Shown here: piece by piece, positions 19,101 through 28,787 of the stretch
How the letters are laid out: every line of letters begins with the position of its first letter
Numbering within the stretch: the first letter of the stretch is position 1
Made by a program: the position numbers and the translations under genes
NCBI GenBank assembly: GCA_002796135.1
Contig: PCWB01000019.1
Span: forward strand, 1 to 38,952
Length of the DNA stretch: 38,952 nt
DNA from: Candidatus Omnitrophica bacterium CG11_big_fil_rev_8_21_14_0_20_41_12
GTDB lineage: Bacteria > Omnitrophota > Gorgyraeia > Gygaellales > Profunditerraquicolaceae
Direction of reading: 5' to 3'
The notes under the pieces: generated by a model
Database searches by the model: none
What the model was told of the DNA's origin: nothing
The model's input: only the letters and a program-made list of their open reading frames with translations

Positions 19101-19565
19101 AAAACGTTTTTGTAAAATAAGGGAAGCAATTTCTCCTTTTAGGCAGGCACTTGAACCGATTAATCCTTGAGCATGCTGGGCGAGTACTTCTTTATCAATG
19201 CGCGGCCGGTAATAAAATCCTTCTAAATAGCCGATTGAAACAAGCTTCATTAAATTGCGGTAACCTTCTTCGTCACGGGCTAAAAGAATTAAATGGTTGG
19301 CCGCATCCTCTATTCCGCTGCCGCCTTTATCTAATCTGCTTTGCGGGGCAACGTAAACTTCGCAACCGATAATCGGTTTGATTCCGGCTTTTTGCGCTTC
19401 CAGATAGAACTCAATCGCCCCGAACATGCTTCCGTGGTCGGTAATGGCCAGAGAATCCATTTTATAATTTTTAGCAATGGAGAGTATTTCGGGTATCCGG
19501 CAGGCTCCGTCAAGGAGGCTGTATTGGGTGTGCAAATGCAGATGGATAAATTCAGAACCGGACAT
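16131..19565 (-). CDS. dnaE: DNA polymerase III subunit alpha
   Basis: PHP domain FIHLHLHTQYSLLDGA; VGPGRGSAAGSLVSFLLEITDLNPL; PDIDIDFCYERR; GYGFNKSHSTAYALISYRTAYLK. Confidence 0.98.
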   Translation of the reverse strand: MSGSEFIHLHLHTQYSLLDGACRIPEILSIAKNYKMDSLAITDHGSMFGAIEFYLEAQKAGIKPIIGCEVYVAPQSRLDKGGSGIEDAANHLILLARDEEGYRNLMKLVSIGYLEGFYYRPRIDKEVLAQHAQGLIGSSACLKGEIASLILQKRFNDALKAADTYQNILGKGNFYLEIQGNSIPEQKIANAGMVKISEQSGIPLVATNDVHYPTKDKAQAHEALLCIQTQTTLDDPKHMRFQTDEFYFTSPEEMKKLFKDYPQAIKNTVEIAKRCNLELDFRKMHLPKYVPPEGKDKEKFLLELCERGLTDKNLRNLPEVQIRLDHELKIIRDMGFISYFLIVWDFIHYAKSQGIPVGPGRGSAAGSLVSFLLEITDLNPLKYGLLFERFLNPERMGLPDIDIDFCYERRQEVIDYVTAKYGQENVAQIITFGTMQARAVTRDVGRVMSIAYADVDRIAKMIPAELDMSLKKALETTPELNNLYKNDPQITKLINTALSLEGLNRHASVHAAGVIIADKPLNNYMPIFKTGDDQITTGYSMGTLEKIGLLKVDFLGLRTLTVINETLKLIKKIHGIEIDLEKLPLDDANTYKLLASSHTIGIFQVESSGMRDLLKKLIPERFEDLIALLALYRPGPIGSGMLDDFMTRKHGTNPIRYEHPKLEPILKETYGIMVYQEQIMQVASVLAGFSLAQADILRKAMGKKIPEVMEKERKNFLNGCIKNGIKESISSKIFDLIEYFSGYGFNKSHSTAYALISYRTAYLKANYPVEFMTALLTSERDNTDKIVEYVNESVRMGLKVQPPDINESDVLFKVEDEKTIRFGLLAIKNVGRGAAESIVKARGNGKFKVLEDLCHNLDLRLVNRKVLESLIKCGALDYFGKSRAGMLASLDLLLELAQKTQKEKSSGQLSFFDQSMNESGLKKTENNLPHVKEWAEPQLLAFEKDMLGFYVSGHPLARYAKQLKRFVSCSTSSLHEHKDQDIIKIVGLIVKIKLTVTRAKQEKMAILKIEDLEGSIEALVFPRAFNKINSYIQPNSIVHIRGVLDLKQDTPKIIVEDMFPFEKIYKLITGMNINLSGIRENIFDSLKTLLGDYRGNIPVYLRLDTPAKSRVQLVVGEGLYVSPNEKLIQDLDELLGEERLSLMI

Positions 19566-19589
19566 GGAAAGCTTAAGGTGTAGGAGTTT

Positions 19590-21134
19590 TTATTCCCACT
19601 CAATAGTCGCTGGTGGTTTGGAGCTTATATCGTAAACAACCCGATTAATTCCTTTTACTTCGTTGATGATGCGATTGGAGATTTTTTCCATGACTTCATA
19701 AGGCAGTTTAACCCAGTCTGCAGTCATACCGTCAAAGCTGGAGACACAGCGCAAGGCCGCGACATTCTCATAAGTACGTTCGTCACCCATTATTCCTACG
19801 CTTTTAATCGGCAGTAGGACGGCAAAAGATTGCCAGATCTGTTCATAAAGGCCGGCCTTAGAAATTTCTTCAATTACGCGTTTATCCGCCTCGCGTAAAA
19901 GTTCAAGACGTTCAGCGGTTATATCACCGACAATTCTAACCGCCAGCCCCGGCCCCGGAAATGGCTGACGTTGGATAATATTTTCAGGTAGGCCAAGCTG
20001 TTTGCCAATCTCGCGCGCTTCATCTTTAAATATTTCTCTGAGTGGCTCAATAAGTTTAAGTTTCATTTGGGCGGGCAGGCCACCGACATTATGATGACTT
20101 TTAATCTTTCTGCTTGGCCCGCCGGCCGGAGAAATCGATTCAATCACATCCGGATAAAGGGTGCCTTGTCCCAGATATTTTACGCCTTTTGTTTTCTTGG
20201 CCTCTTCTTCAAAGACCTTAACGAATTCATCCCCGATTATTTTTCTCTTTTCTTCAGGGTCGGTTATTCCTTTTAAGCGGTCAAGAAATCTTTTGCTGCG
20301 ATTAACAAAACTTATATTTAAATGGTAGAGATCCTTAAAAACGCTTCTGACCTGTTCGGCTTCTCCTTTTCTAAGCAAGCCGTTATCAATAAAGATACAA
20401 CGCAAGTTTCGGCCGATGGATTTGTGGATTAATAACGCCGCAACCGAGGAATCAACCCCTCCGCTTAATCCTAAGACAACCTTATCTTTTTTACCGATAG
20501 TTTTTTTAAGCGTATCAATAGATTCTTTGACAAATGACTGCATTGTCCATCTGCCTGAAGCTCCACAGGCTTTAAATAAAAAATTACTTAAGATCTGATT
20601 GCCTTTTTCGGTGTGGGTTACCTCCGGATGGAACTGTACGGCAAATATTTTTCTTTTCTGATTTGAGATGGCGGCAATCGGAGTATTGACGGTATGGGCA
20701 ATCGTATGAAAACCCGCGGGCATCTTGGTTACGTAATCTCCGTGGCTTGCCCAACAGGTAAAATTACCCGGCATGTGGCTGAAGAGATCGCGGTTATCAT
20801 CAATAAATAGTTCTGTTTTTCCATACTCCCGTTCACGGGTATGTTTGACTTTACCCCCGAGCATCTCACAGATAACCTGCATTCCGTAACAGACACCAAG
20901 AATAGGGATACCTAATTTAAAAATTTTTAAATCCGGATAAGGGGATTTTTTATCGGTAACTGAAGCCGGTCCGCCGGAGAGAATTAAGCCTTTGGGAGCT
21001 AAAGCGGCGATTTCGCTTGCCGGAGTATTGTACGGGATAATTTTTGAAAAAACTTTACTTTCCCTTACTCTGCGGGCAATTAATTGCGTGTATTGAGAAC
21101 CGAAATCTAAGATTAATATTGTTTGTTTGGTCAT
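19590..21134 (-). CDS. guaA: GMP synthase (glutamine-hydrolysing)
   Basis: [57 protein letters not shown]. Confidence 0.98.
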   Translation of the reverse strand: MTKQTILILDFGSQYTQLIARRVRESKVFSKIIPYNTPASEIAALAPKGLILSGGPASVTDKKSPYPDLKIFKLGIPILGVCYGMQVICEMLGGKVKHTREREYGKTELFIDDNRDLFSHMPGNFTCWASHGDYVTKMPAGFHTIAHTVNTPIAAISNQKRKIFAVQFHPEVTHTEKGNQILSNFLFKACGASGRWTMQSFVKESIDTLKKTIGKKDKVVLGLSGGVDSSVAALLIHKSIGRNLRCIFIDNGLLRKGEAEQVRSVFKDLYHLNISFVNRSKRFLDRLKGITDPEEKRKIIGDEFVKVFEEEAKKTKGVKYLGQGTLYPDVIESISPAGGPSRKIKSHHNVGGLPAQMKLKLIEPLREIFKDEAREIGKQLGLPENIIQRQPFPGPGLAVRIVGDITAERLELLREADKRVIEEISKAGLYEQIWQSFAVLLPIKSVGIMGDERTYENVAALRCVSSFDGMTADWVKLPYEVMEKISNRIINEVKGINRVVYDISSKPPATIEWE

Positions 21135-22291
21135 TTTCCCATCCCTACTCTTTGGCCGACTTGAAAGATTTTTCCTTCGGTCTGGATTGAAGGCGCGATG
21201 ATTATCTCTACGTCATGCATTTCCTTTAAATTAGAAGCTCCTAGTGAACCCATGGATGTTTTTAAAGCCCCGAGCAGATTTTGTGAACCGTCATCTACCT
21301 TGGCGGGGCCTAATAAAATATCTTTTAATGTGCCGGTGGTACCGACTTGAATACGTGTTCCCCGCGGTAAGTTAACATGTGAAGTAGCCATGCCCCAGTG
21401 AAAACCTCTTCCGGGAGCTTCCTGGGCGCGGGAAAAACTTGAACCAATCATTACTGCATCAGCTCCGCAGGCAAAAGCTTTGCAAATATCTCCTCCGCGG
21501 TTCATTCCTCCGTCAGTAATGATGGAGACATGTTTTCCCGTGCGTTTATAATGAAAATTACGTGCTTCTGCGGCATCAACAGTTGCGGTTACTTGCGGTA
21601 CCCCGATTCCTAATACGCCGCGGGTTGTGCAAGCTGCACCCGGGCCGACTCCGATCAAAAGGCCGCTGGCTCCGGTTTCCATAAGCTCTAAGGTGGTTTC
21701 ATAGGTTACGCAGTTACCTAAAATGACTGGAATTTTTATCGATTTACAAAATTTTATTAAATTTAAGGTTTTATATTGAGTAGAAACGTGCTTGATGGTG
21801 GTCACTGTGGATTGAATAACAAAAACATCCGCTCCTGCGGCAATCGCTAATTTCGAAAACTTATCGGCATTTGCCGGGATGCAGCTGACACAGGCAAAAG
21901 CCCTGGCTCTTTTAATCTCCGCGACTCTCTTTGATATGAGCTTCTCTTTTATAGGAGTGGTATAAACTTTTTGAATTAGTTCGGTGGCTTTTTGCGGGGT
22001 CGTTTTGGAGATCTCTTCAAGGACCTCATCCGGATTTTCATAACGGGTTTGGATCCCGTCAAGATTTAGTACAGCAATTCCTCCCAGCCTGGACATCTGA
22101 ATAGCGAATTTTACATCTACCACTCCGTCCATGGCCGCAGCTAAGATAGGTATCTTAAATTTCTTACCGTTAAAATCAAAGTTGGTATTGACTTCGTTGG
22201 GGTTTACGGTTTGGGCTCCGGGCACTAAGGCGATCTCATCAAAACCATAACACCTTCTTGCACGCCTGTTTATACCTATCCACTCTGCCAT
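21131..22291 (-). CDS. guaB: IMP dehydrogenase family protein, CBS-less GuaB3-type
   Basis: [52 protein letters not shown] catalytic Cys loop; [28 protein letters not shown]; 386 aa, no CBS pair. Confidence 0.9.
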   Translation of the reverse strand: MAEWIGINRRARRCYGFDEIALVPGAQTVNPNEVNTNFDFNGKKFKIPILAAAMDGVVDVKFAIQMSRLGGIAVLNLDGIQTRYENPDEVLEEISKTTPQKATELIQKVYTTPIKEKLISKRVAEIKRARAFACVSCIPANADKFSKLAIAAGADVFVIQSTVTTIKHVSTQYKTLNLIKFCKSIKIPVILGNCVTYETTLELMETGASGLLIGVGPGAACTTRGVLGIGVPQVTATVDAAEARNFHYKRTGKHVSIITDGGMNRGGDICKAFACGADAVMIGSSFSRAQEAPGRGFHWGMATSHVNLPRGTRIQVGTTGTLKDILLGPAKVDDGSQNLLGALKTSMGSLGASNLKEMHDVEIIIAPSIQTEGKIFQVGQRVGMGK

Positions 22292-22385
22292 CTTAAATTC
22301 TCCTAAATTATAGTATTAAACCATTATTAAGTAATAAGTTATGGAAATTTAGCCTCACCTACGGAAAATAGCGAAAGGATTACAA

Positions 22386-22414
22386 ATTTTATACTAATCA
22401 ACGCTATTTGTCAA
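22386..22414 (-). promoter_or_regulatory. sigma70 promoter upstream of guaB (TTGACA - 17 nt - TAAAAT)
   Basis: Minus strand TTGACA 22409-22414, TAAAAT 22386-22391, 17-nt spacer. Confidence 0.75.
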
Positions 22415-22453
22415 TACATATTTTAATAATGGTACCGTTTCCATTATTTTAAA

Positions 22454-22495
22454 AAAAGACCCTGTTTCCCGATTACCTGGGAAACAGGGTCTTTT
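22454..22495 (-). terminator. Intrinsic terminator downstream of groEL
   Basis: 17-bp perfect inverted repeat AAAAGACCCTGTTTCCC/GGGAAACAGGGTCTTTT, 8-nt loop, T-run on minus strand (from 22457 down to 22451); 21 nt past groEL stop. Confidence 0.93.
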
Positions 22496-22515
22496 GGTTT
22501 GCTTATTTTTAGGGC

Positions 22516-24192
<1,677 letters not shown>

Positions 24193-24207
24193 CTAGCGCT
24201 CCTCAGG

Positions 24208-24245
24208 ATAAATTCTCCGCCATAATTCGTGGGGGGAGAATTTAT
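24208..24245 (-). repeat. groES-groEL intercistronic inverted repeat
   Basis: ATAAATTCTCC (24208-24218) / GGAGAATTTAT (24235-24245), 11-bp perfect arms, overlapping groES stop; no T-run. Confidence 0.75.
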
Positions 24246-24532
24246 TTAATAATCGCTAAAATATCCTCTTCGCGTAAAATCAACAGCTCTTCTCCTTCTT
24301 TGGTGGTAATTTCATTACCGGAATACTTTCCGTACAATACCTTATCGCCAACTTTTACTTCGGGGGCTTGTACAGTGCCATTTTCCAGCACTTTGCCTTT
24401 ACCGACTGCCACAACTTTAGCCTCTTGTGGTTTTTCTTTAGCCGTATCAGGCAAAAGAATTCCACCCTTGCTTTTGTTTTCCGCTTCCAAAGGCTTAACG
24501 ACAATGCGATCACCTAATGGTTTTATTTCCAT
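24242..24532 (-). CDS. groES: Co-chaperonin GroES
   Basis: [44 protein letters not shown]. Confidence 0.98.
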   Translation of the reverse strand: MEIKPLGDRIVVKPLEAENKSKGGILLPDTAKEKPQEAKVVAVGKGKVLENGTVQAPEVKVGDKVLYGKYSGNEITTKEGEELLILREEDILAIIK

Positions 24533-24568
24533 CCTGTCACCTCCAAAATTGAAACGGTTAATTTGGAA

Positions 24569-24595
24569 TTAGCAATCCTTTTCCCAGACTGCTAA
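24569..24595 (-). promoter_or_regulatory. CIRCE-like operator (HrcA site), degenerate
   Basis: Minus strand TTAGCAGTC-N9-GATTGCTAA against remembered consensus TTAGCACTC-N9-GAGTGCTAA; exact N9 spacing; adjoins groES -10. Confidence 0.75.
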
Positions 24596-24622
24596 TTATA
24601 AATAAAAAAAAATTCTTGTCAA
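24595..24622 (-). promoter_or_regulatory. sigma70 promoter of groESL (TTGACA - 16 nt - TATAAT)
   Basis: Minus strand TTGACA 24617-24622, TATAAT 24595-24600. Confidence 0.82.
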
Positions 24623-24632
24623 GAGTTTTTTA

Positions 24633-25235
24633 TTAAAGAAATTGCTTTTTTATCTCAACCGGGGCGGTATTTTCGATATTAGTAATTTTTTTATCAGTAT
24701 TAATTAGCTCAAGTTTATTCTGCCGATACTCAAAATTCAAGTGATAAACTGTAGTAACCGTAAAAAAATACGGGTTCCTATCGCTGATATCCGGAGAATG
24801 GTGTTTTTCAACATAAAGCTCTTCTCTTATGTTTGCGCTGGCCTTATAAGGAGAGGTGATTGAATCGGATTTTACCACATCGTCTTTAATTACATTATAT
24901 CGGTATCCTCTCAGATAATAGTCATAATAAACCGGTGAAATCGGAAAATATAATGCTAATTTTTCCCAGTTTTGCTCAAGCCGGTTTCCAATGAGGTTAT
25001 CCTGGTTCTGCTTGGCTTGGGCAACCCAATCTTCGATTACCTGGTTTAAAGTGACGTTAATTTTTTTGGCCACTTCATCTTGCTCTTTTTGTTTATACGA
25101 TTCATAATTCTTTAGCGCTTCTTCAAAAGCAGCTCCTGAGCCATTACTAGTATCATCTGCAAAGCAGGCATAAAGATTTAATACAGAAATGGCAACTATT
25201 AAATAGCCGATTTTAAATTTAAATTTTATTTTCAT
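24633..25235 (-). CDS. Uncharacterised exported protein
   Basis: N-terminal hydrophobic signal (IGYLIVAISVLNLYACFA); 200 aa; overlaps coaX by 17 nt; no recognised domain. Confidence 0.7.
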   Translation of the reverse strand: MKIKFKFKIGYLIVAISVLNLYACFADDTSNGSGAAFEEALKNYESYKQKEQDEVAKKINVTLNQVIEDWVAQAKQNQDNLIGNRLEQNWEKLALYFPISPVYYDYYLRGYRYNVIKDDVVKSDSITSPYKASANIREELYVEKHHSPDISDRNPYFFTVTTVYHLNFEYRQNKLELINTDKKITNIENTAPVEIKKQFL

Positions 25236-25959
25236 AAATAAAATTAATTCCTTTTAAAGTTAATTCTGTTTCGATTTTTAATTCTAGCCTTGAATATTTT
25301 TTTATCAGATTGATGTTTCCCCCGGTACCGATAACCGTTGCATTTTCCCCGATATCTTTTTTGACTCTATTGACTAACTCTTTAACCATGCCTGCTATAC
25401 CAAAAACAACCCCACTGAGTATGCTTGCTTTAGTTGAACGGCCGATAAGTATTTTAGGGGCGCCTAATTTTACTAACGGCAATAATGCTGTTTTCTCTTT
25501 TAAAGCCTCAAAAGAAATTTTCATCCCGGGGCTGATCAAACCTCCTAAATAGGCCTGGTTGCTGCCAACCACATCAAAAGTAACGGCGGTACCGGAATCA
25601 ATTACAATTAAAGGTGTTTTATAAAGCTTAATGGCAGCATAAGCATTCACCAGCCGGTCCTGGCCTAGTTGCGCCGGTTTATAATAACGGTTATTTATGG
25701 GAATGTTTAAGTTCTTACCTATTATATATGCTTTTTGACCGGTTAAAGATTCTAAATCGCGCTGTAGGAGCCTGGTTAGTTTAGGCACGACACTGCATAT
25801 GGCAATGTCAAATAATCCGGGCCTGACGACCCCTATTTTTTTTAGAAGTTTCGATTTTGAATATGTGTCTGCAGGGATATCGAATTTATTTTTGAGCTTT
25901 TTTCCTTTAAATATTCCGAAGGATATATTAGTATTGCCGATATCAATTGCCAGTAGCAT
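25219..25959 (-). CDS. coaX: Type III pantothenate kinase
   Basis: MLLAIDIGNTNISFGIFKG; LGQDRLVNAYAAIKLY; VIDSGTAVTFDVV; GGLISPGMKISFEAL. Confidence 0.95.
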   Translation of the reverse strand: MLLAIDIGNTNISFGIFKGKKLKNKFDIPADTYSKSKLLKKIGVVRPGLFDIAICSVVPKLTRLLQRDLESLTGQKAYIIGKNLNIPINNRYYKPAQLGQDRLVNAYAAIKLYKTPLIVIDSGTAVTFDVVGSNQAYLGGLISPGMKISFEALKEKTALLPLVKLGAPKILIGRSTKASILSGVVFGIAGMVKELVNRVKKDIGENATVIGTGGNINLIKKYSRLELKIETELTLKGINFIYENKI

Positions 25960-27916
25960 CTTTTAATTCCTTTATCTTATCCCTTAGGACGGCTGCTTTT
26001 TCAAATTGTAAATTCCTGGCGGATAATTCCATTTCATATTCTAACTCAGATATATACTTATGCAACTGATATTGCTCTTTGGGTTCTCCGGTTAACTCTC
26101 TGACGAACTCTGAGGCCTCTTCTAGATTTTCAATACCTTCTTTGATCGATCTTTTAATTGAACGGGGTGTAATTTTATTTTTTTGGTTATATTCTAGCTG
26201 GATGATTCTACGCCTCCGGCTTTCGCTGATTGCTTTTTTCATTGAGCCGGTAATTGTATCGGCGTACATGATCACCGTTCCGTCGATATTGCGCGCCGCT
26301 CTACCTGCTACCTGGATTAGGCTGGTAGCCGAGCGCAGGAACCCTTCCTTGTCTGCATCCAGAATAGCAACCAGGGAAACCTCAGGTAAATCCAGCCCCT
26401 CACGTAAAAGGTTGATCCCCACCAGACAGTCAAATTTTTTCTGCCGTAACTCTCTTAGGATTACTGAGCGTTGAATCGTTTGTATTTCAGAGTGGAGATA
26501 TTTAACTTTTATTCCGTTTTCACTCAGGTAAGTAGCCAGATCTTCGGACATTCTTTTGGTAAGTGTGGTTACCAGCGTCCGCTGATTATTTTTAGCTCTT
26601 GCTTTAATCTGTTGGATTAAATTCTGAATTTGTCCTTCTGAAGGTTTAATGATAATTTCAGGGTCAATTAAACCCGTAGGCCTGATGATCTGTTCGGTAA
26701 TTTCATTTTTACTTAATTTTAACTCATATTCATCCGGGGTTGCTGAAACAAAAACCAGCTGTTTTACCAGCCGGTTAAATTCTTCAAATTTTAGCGGGCG
26801 GTTATCCAGGCATGAAGGCAATCTAAAGCCGTAATTTACCAAGGTTTCTTTCCGGGCCCTGTCTCCGGCATACATCCCCCTTATCTGCGGAATCGTTGCA
26901 TGGGATTCATCGATGATGGTTAAAAAATCCCCTTGGAAATAATCGATCATGGAATACGGGCGGCTTCCTGCAGGCAAGCCGTTTAAGTGGCGTGAATAAT
27001 TTTCTATGCCATGGCAATAGCCGATCTCTTTGAGCATCTCTAAATCATAGTTGGTACGGGATTCCAGGCGTTGAGCTTCAAGTAATTTATTTTTTTCTTT
27101 CAAAATTTTTAGCTGCACCGCTAGCTCGGCTTTGATGGATTTTATTGCCGAAGTTATTTTATTCTTTGCAGCAATAAAATGCTTGGCCGGATAAACAGCA
27201 ATTTTATTAATTGAAGAGATTATTTTTGCGGATACCGGTTCAATTACCGAGATTTTAGCTATTAAATCACCTTTTAATTCTATGCGTAAAGCTTGTTCGG
27301 TGTAAGAGGGGAATACTTCAACCACATCTCCGCGCACCCTGATCTTACCGCGTTTGAATTCGTAATCATTGCGTTCATATTGGATCTGAATAAGTTTTAA
27401 AATTAATTCATCGCGATTAAGTAATTGTCCGGTTTCTAAAATTAACAGCATATCTTTATAGTCGCTCGGTGAGCCCAAATTATAAATGCAAGAGACAGAA
27501 GCGACGACAATCACATCCCGACGGCTCATTAAAGAAGTGGTTGTAGAAAGCCTAAGGCGATCCAGTCTTTCATTAATCGAGGAATCTTTTTCGATGTAAG
27601 TGTCTGTAGAAGGAATATAAGCTTCCGGCTGATAGTAATCGTAATAACTGACAAAATACTCGACTGCATTATGCGGGAAGAATTCTTTAAACTCAGAATA
27701 AAGTTGGGCAGCTAATGTTTTATTATGTGAAATTACCAGGGTCGGCAAGTTTATTTTGGCGATTGCATTAGCTAAGGTAAAGGTCTTGCCGCTTCCGGTT
27801 ACTCCCAAAAGCGTTGTATATGGTTTCTTATTGCGTATACCGCTAGAAAGTTCACGGATTGCTTTGGGTTGGTCACCGGATGGTTTGAAGCGTGAAACTA
27901 ATTTAAATTTATCCAT
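25943..27916 (-). CDS. uvrB: Excinuclease ABC subunit B
   Basis: LLGVTGSGKTFTLANAIAK; YFVSYYDYYQPEAYIPSTDTYIEKDSSIN; GINLLREGLDLPEVSLVAILDADKEGFLRS; C-terminal UVR motif. Confidence 0.98.
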   Translation of the reverse strand: MDKFKLVSRFKPSGDQPKAIRELSSGIRNKKPYTTLLGVTGSGKTFTLANAIAKINLPTLVISHNKTLAAQLYSEFKEFFPHNAVEYFVSYYDYYQPEAYIPSTDTYIEKDSSINERLDRLRLSTTTSLMSRRDVIVVASVSCIYNLGSPSDYKDMLLILETGQLLNRDELILKLIQIQYERNDYEFKRGKIRVRGDVVEVFPSYTEQALRIELKGDLIAKISVIEPVSAKIISSINKIAVYPAKHFIAAKNKITSAIKSIKAELAVQLKILKEKNKLLEAQRLESRTNYDLEMLKEIGYCHGIENYSRHLNGLPAGSRPYSMIDYFQGDFLTIIDESHATIPQIRGMYAGDRARKETLVNYGFRLPSCLDNRPLKFEEFNRLVKQLVFVSATPDEYELKLSKNEITEQIIRPTGLIDPEIIIKPSEGQIQNLIQQIKARAKNNQRTLVTTLTKRMSEDLATYLSENGIKVKYLHSEIQTIQRSVILRELRQKKFDCLVGINLLREGLDLPEVSLVAILDADKEGFLRSATSLIQVAGRAARNIDGTVIMYADTITGSMKKAISESRRRRIIQLEYNQKNKITPRSIKRSIKEGIENLEEASEFVRELTGEPKEQYQLHKYISELEYEMELSARNLQFEKAAVLRDKIKELKDATGN

Positions 27917-28787
27917 TAACCTCTAGGCTGATATCTACGCTTTTTACCGAATCAGTCAGCTCACCTATGGAAATAATATCAACTCCGCATGCGGCGTATT
28001 TTTTGATATTACCCAGATGCATATCTCCACTTGCCTCTAAAAGAGGCTTTTTGTTTTTAGGGTAAGCGTCATTTCTGATTTTCACGGCCTTCTTGATATC
28101 TTTGATTTTCATATTATCGAGCATGATGATATCCGGATTAAGGCTCAAGGCGTGCCTGAATTCCTGCAGGCTTTGAGTTTCAAGCTCGATTTTGTAACCG
28201 CTCGGCGCATCGGGAAGCTTGGTGTATCCTCCGAGGATTTTTAAGTGATTATCTTTTACTAAAAGCATCTCATCCAAGCTGATCCTGTGGTTATAGCCTC
28301 CTCCGATTCTCACCGCATATTTTTGCAGCTCTCTTAAACCGGCGATGGTTTTGCGGGTATCGGTAATTTTTGTTTCTAATGCGCCAATGGCCCGGACAAA
28401 CCTGCGTGTTTTGGTGGCTACTCCGGAAAGTAATGATAATAAATTCAAGGCAACCCGTTCTCCTTTAAGAATGCTGCTCGCTTTTCCGGATATCACCGCA
28501 ATTACCTGTTGATTATGTACCGGATTTCCTTCTTGAGCTTTTTGTAAGAAACTTAATCCAGGATCCACAGTTTTAAATATTTCTTTGGCAACGTCGATAC
28601 CGCAAAGCAGAAAATTTTCTTTAGCGATGATCTGCGCTCTTATTTTTTTATTTTTAGGAAGCGTAAGCTCGGTAGTAATGTCTCCTTTGCCGGTATCTTC
28701 AATCAAGGCTTGTTTAATGATTGATTTTAAGTTTTTGGCGTTGATTTTAGGCTTCGCTTCAGATAAAAAATATTTAGCGCAATCCAT
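27909..28787 (-). CDS. nadC: Nicotinate-nucleotide pyrophosphorylase (carboxylating)
   Basis: ALIEDTGKGDITTELT; TRKTIAGLRELQKYAVRIGGGYNHRISLDEMLLVKDNHL; DIISIGELTDS. Confidence 0.95.
   Translation of the reverse strand: MDCAKYFLSEAKPKINAKNLKSIIKQALIEDTGKGDITTELTLPKNKKIRAQIIAKENFLLCGIDVAKEIFKTVDPGLSFLQKAQEGNPVHNQQVIAVISGKASSILKGERVALNLLSLLSGVATKTRRFVRAIGALETKITDTRKTIAGLRELQKYAVRIGGGYNHRISLDEMLLVKDNHLKILGGYTKLPDAPSGYKIELETQSLQEFRHALSLNPDIIMLDNMKIKDIKKAVKIRNDAYPKNKKPLLEASGDMHLGNIKKYAACGVDIISIGELTDSVKSVDISLEVNG

Noticed and set aside
22350-22362. Minus-strand GTAGGTGAGGCTA in the guaB leader resembles the conserved 5' end of M-box (ykoK) magnesium riboswitches.
   Set aside because: Only ~60 nt remain before the guaB ATG and no other M-box core segments are present; treated as a chance match unless an Infernal scan says otherwise.
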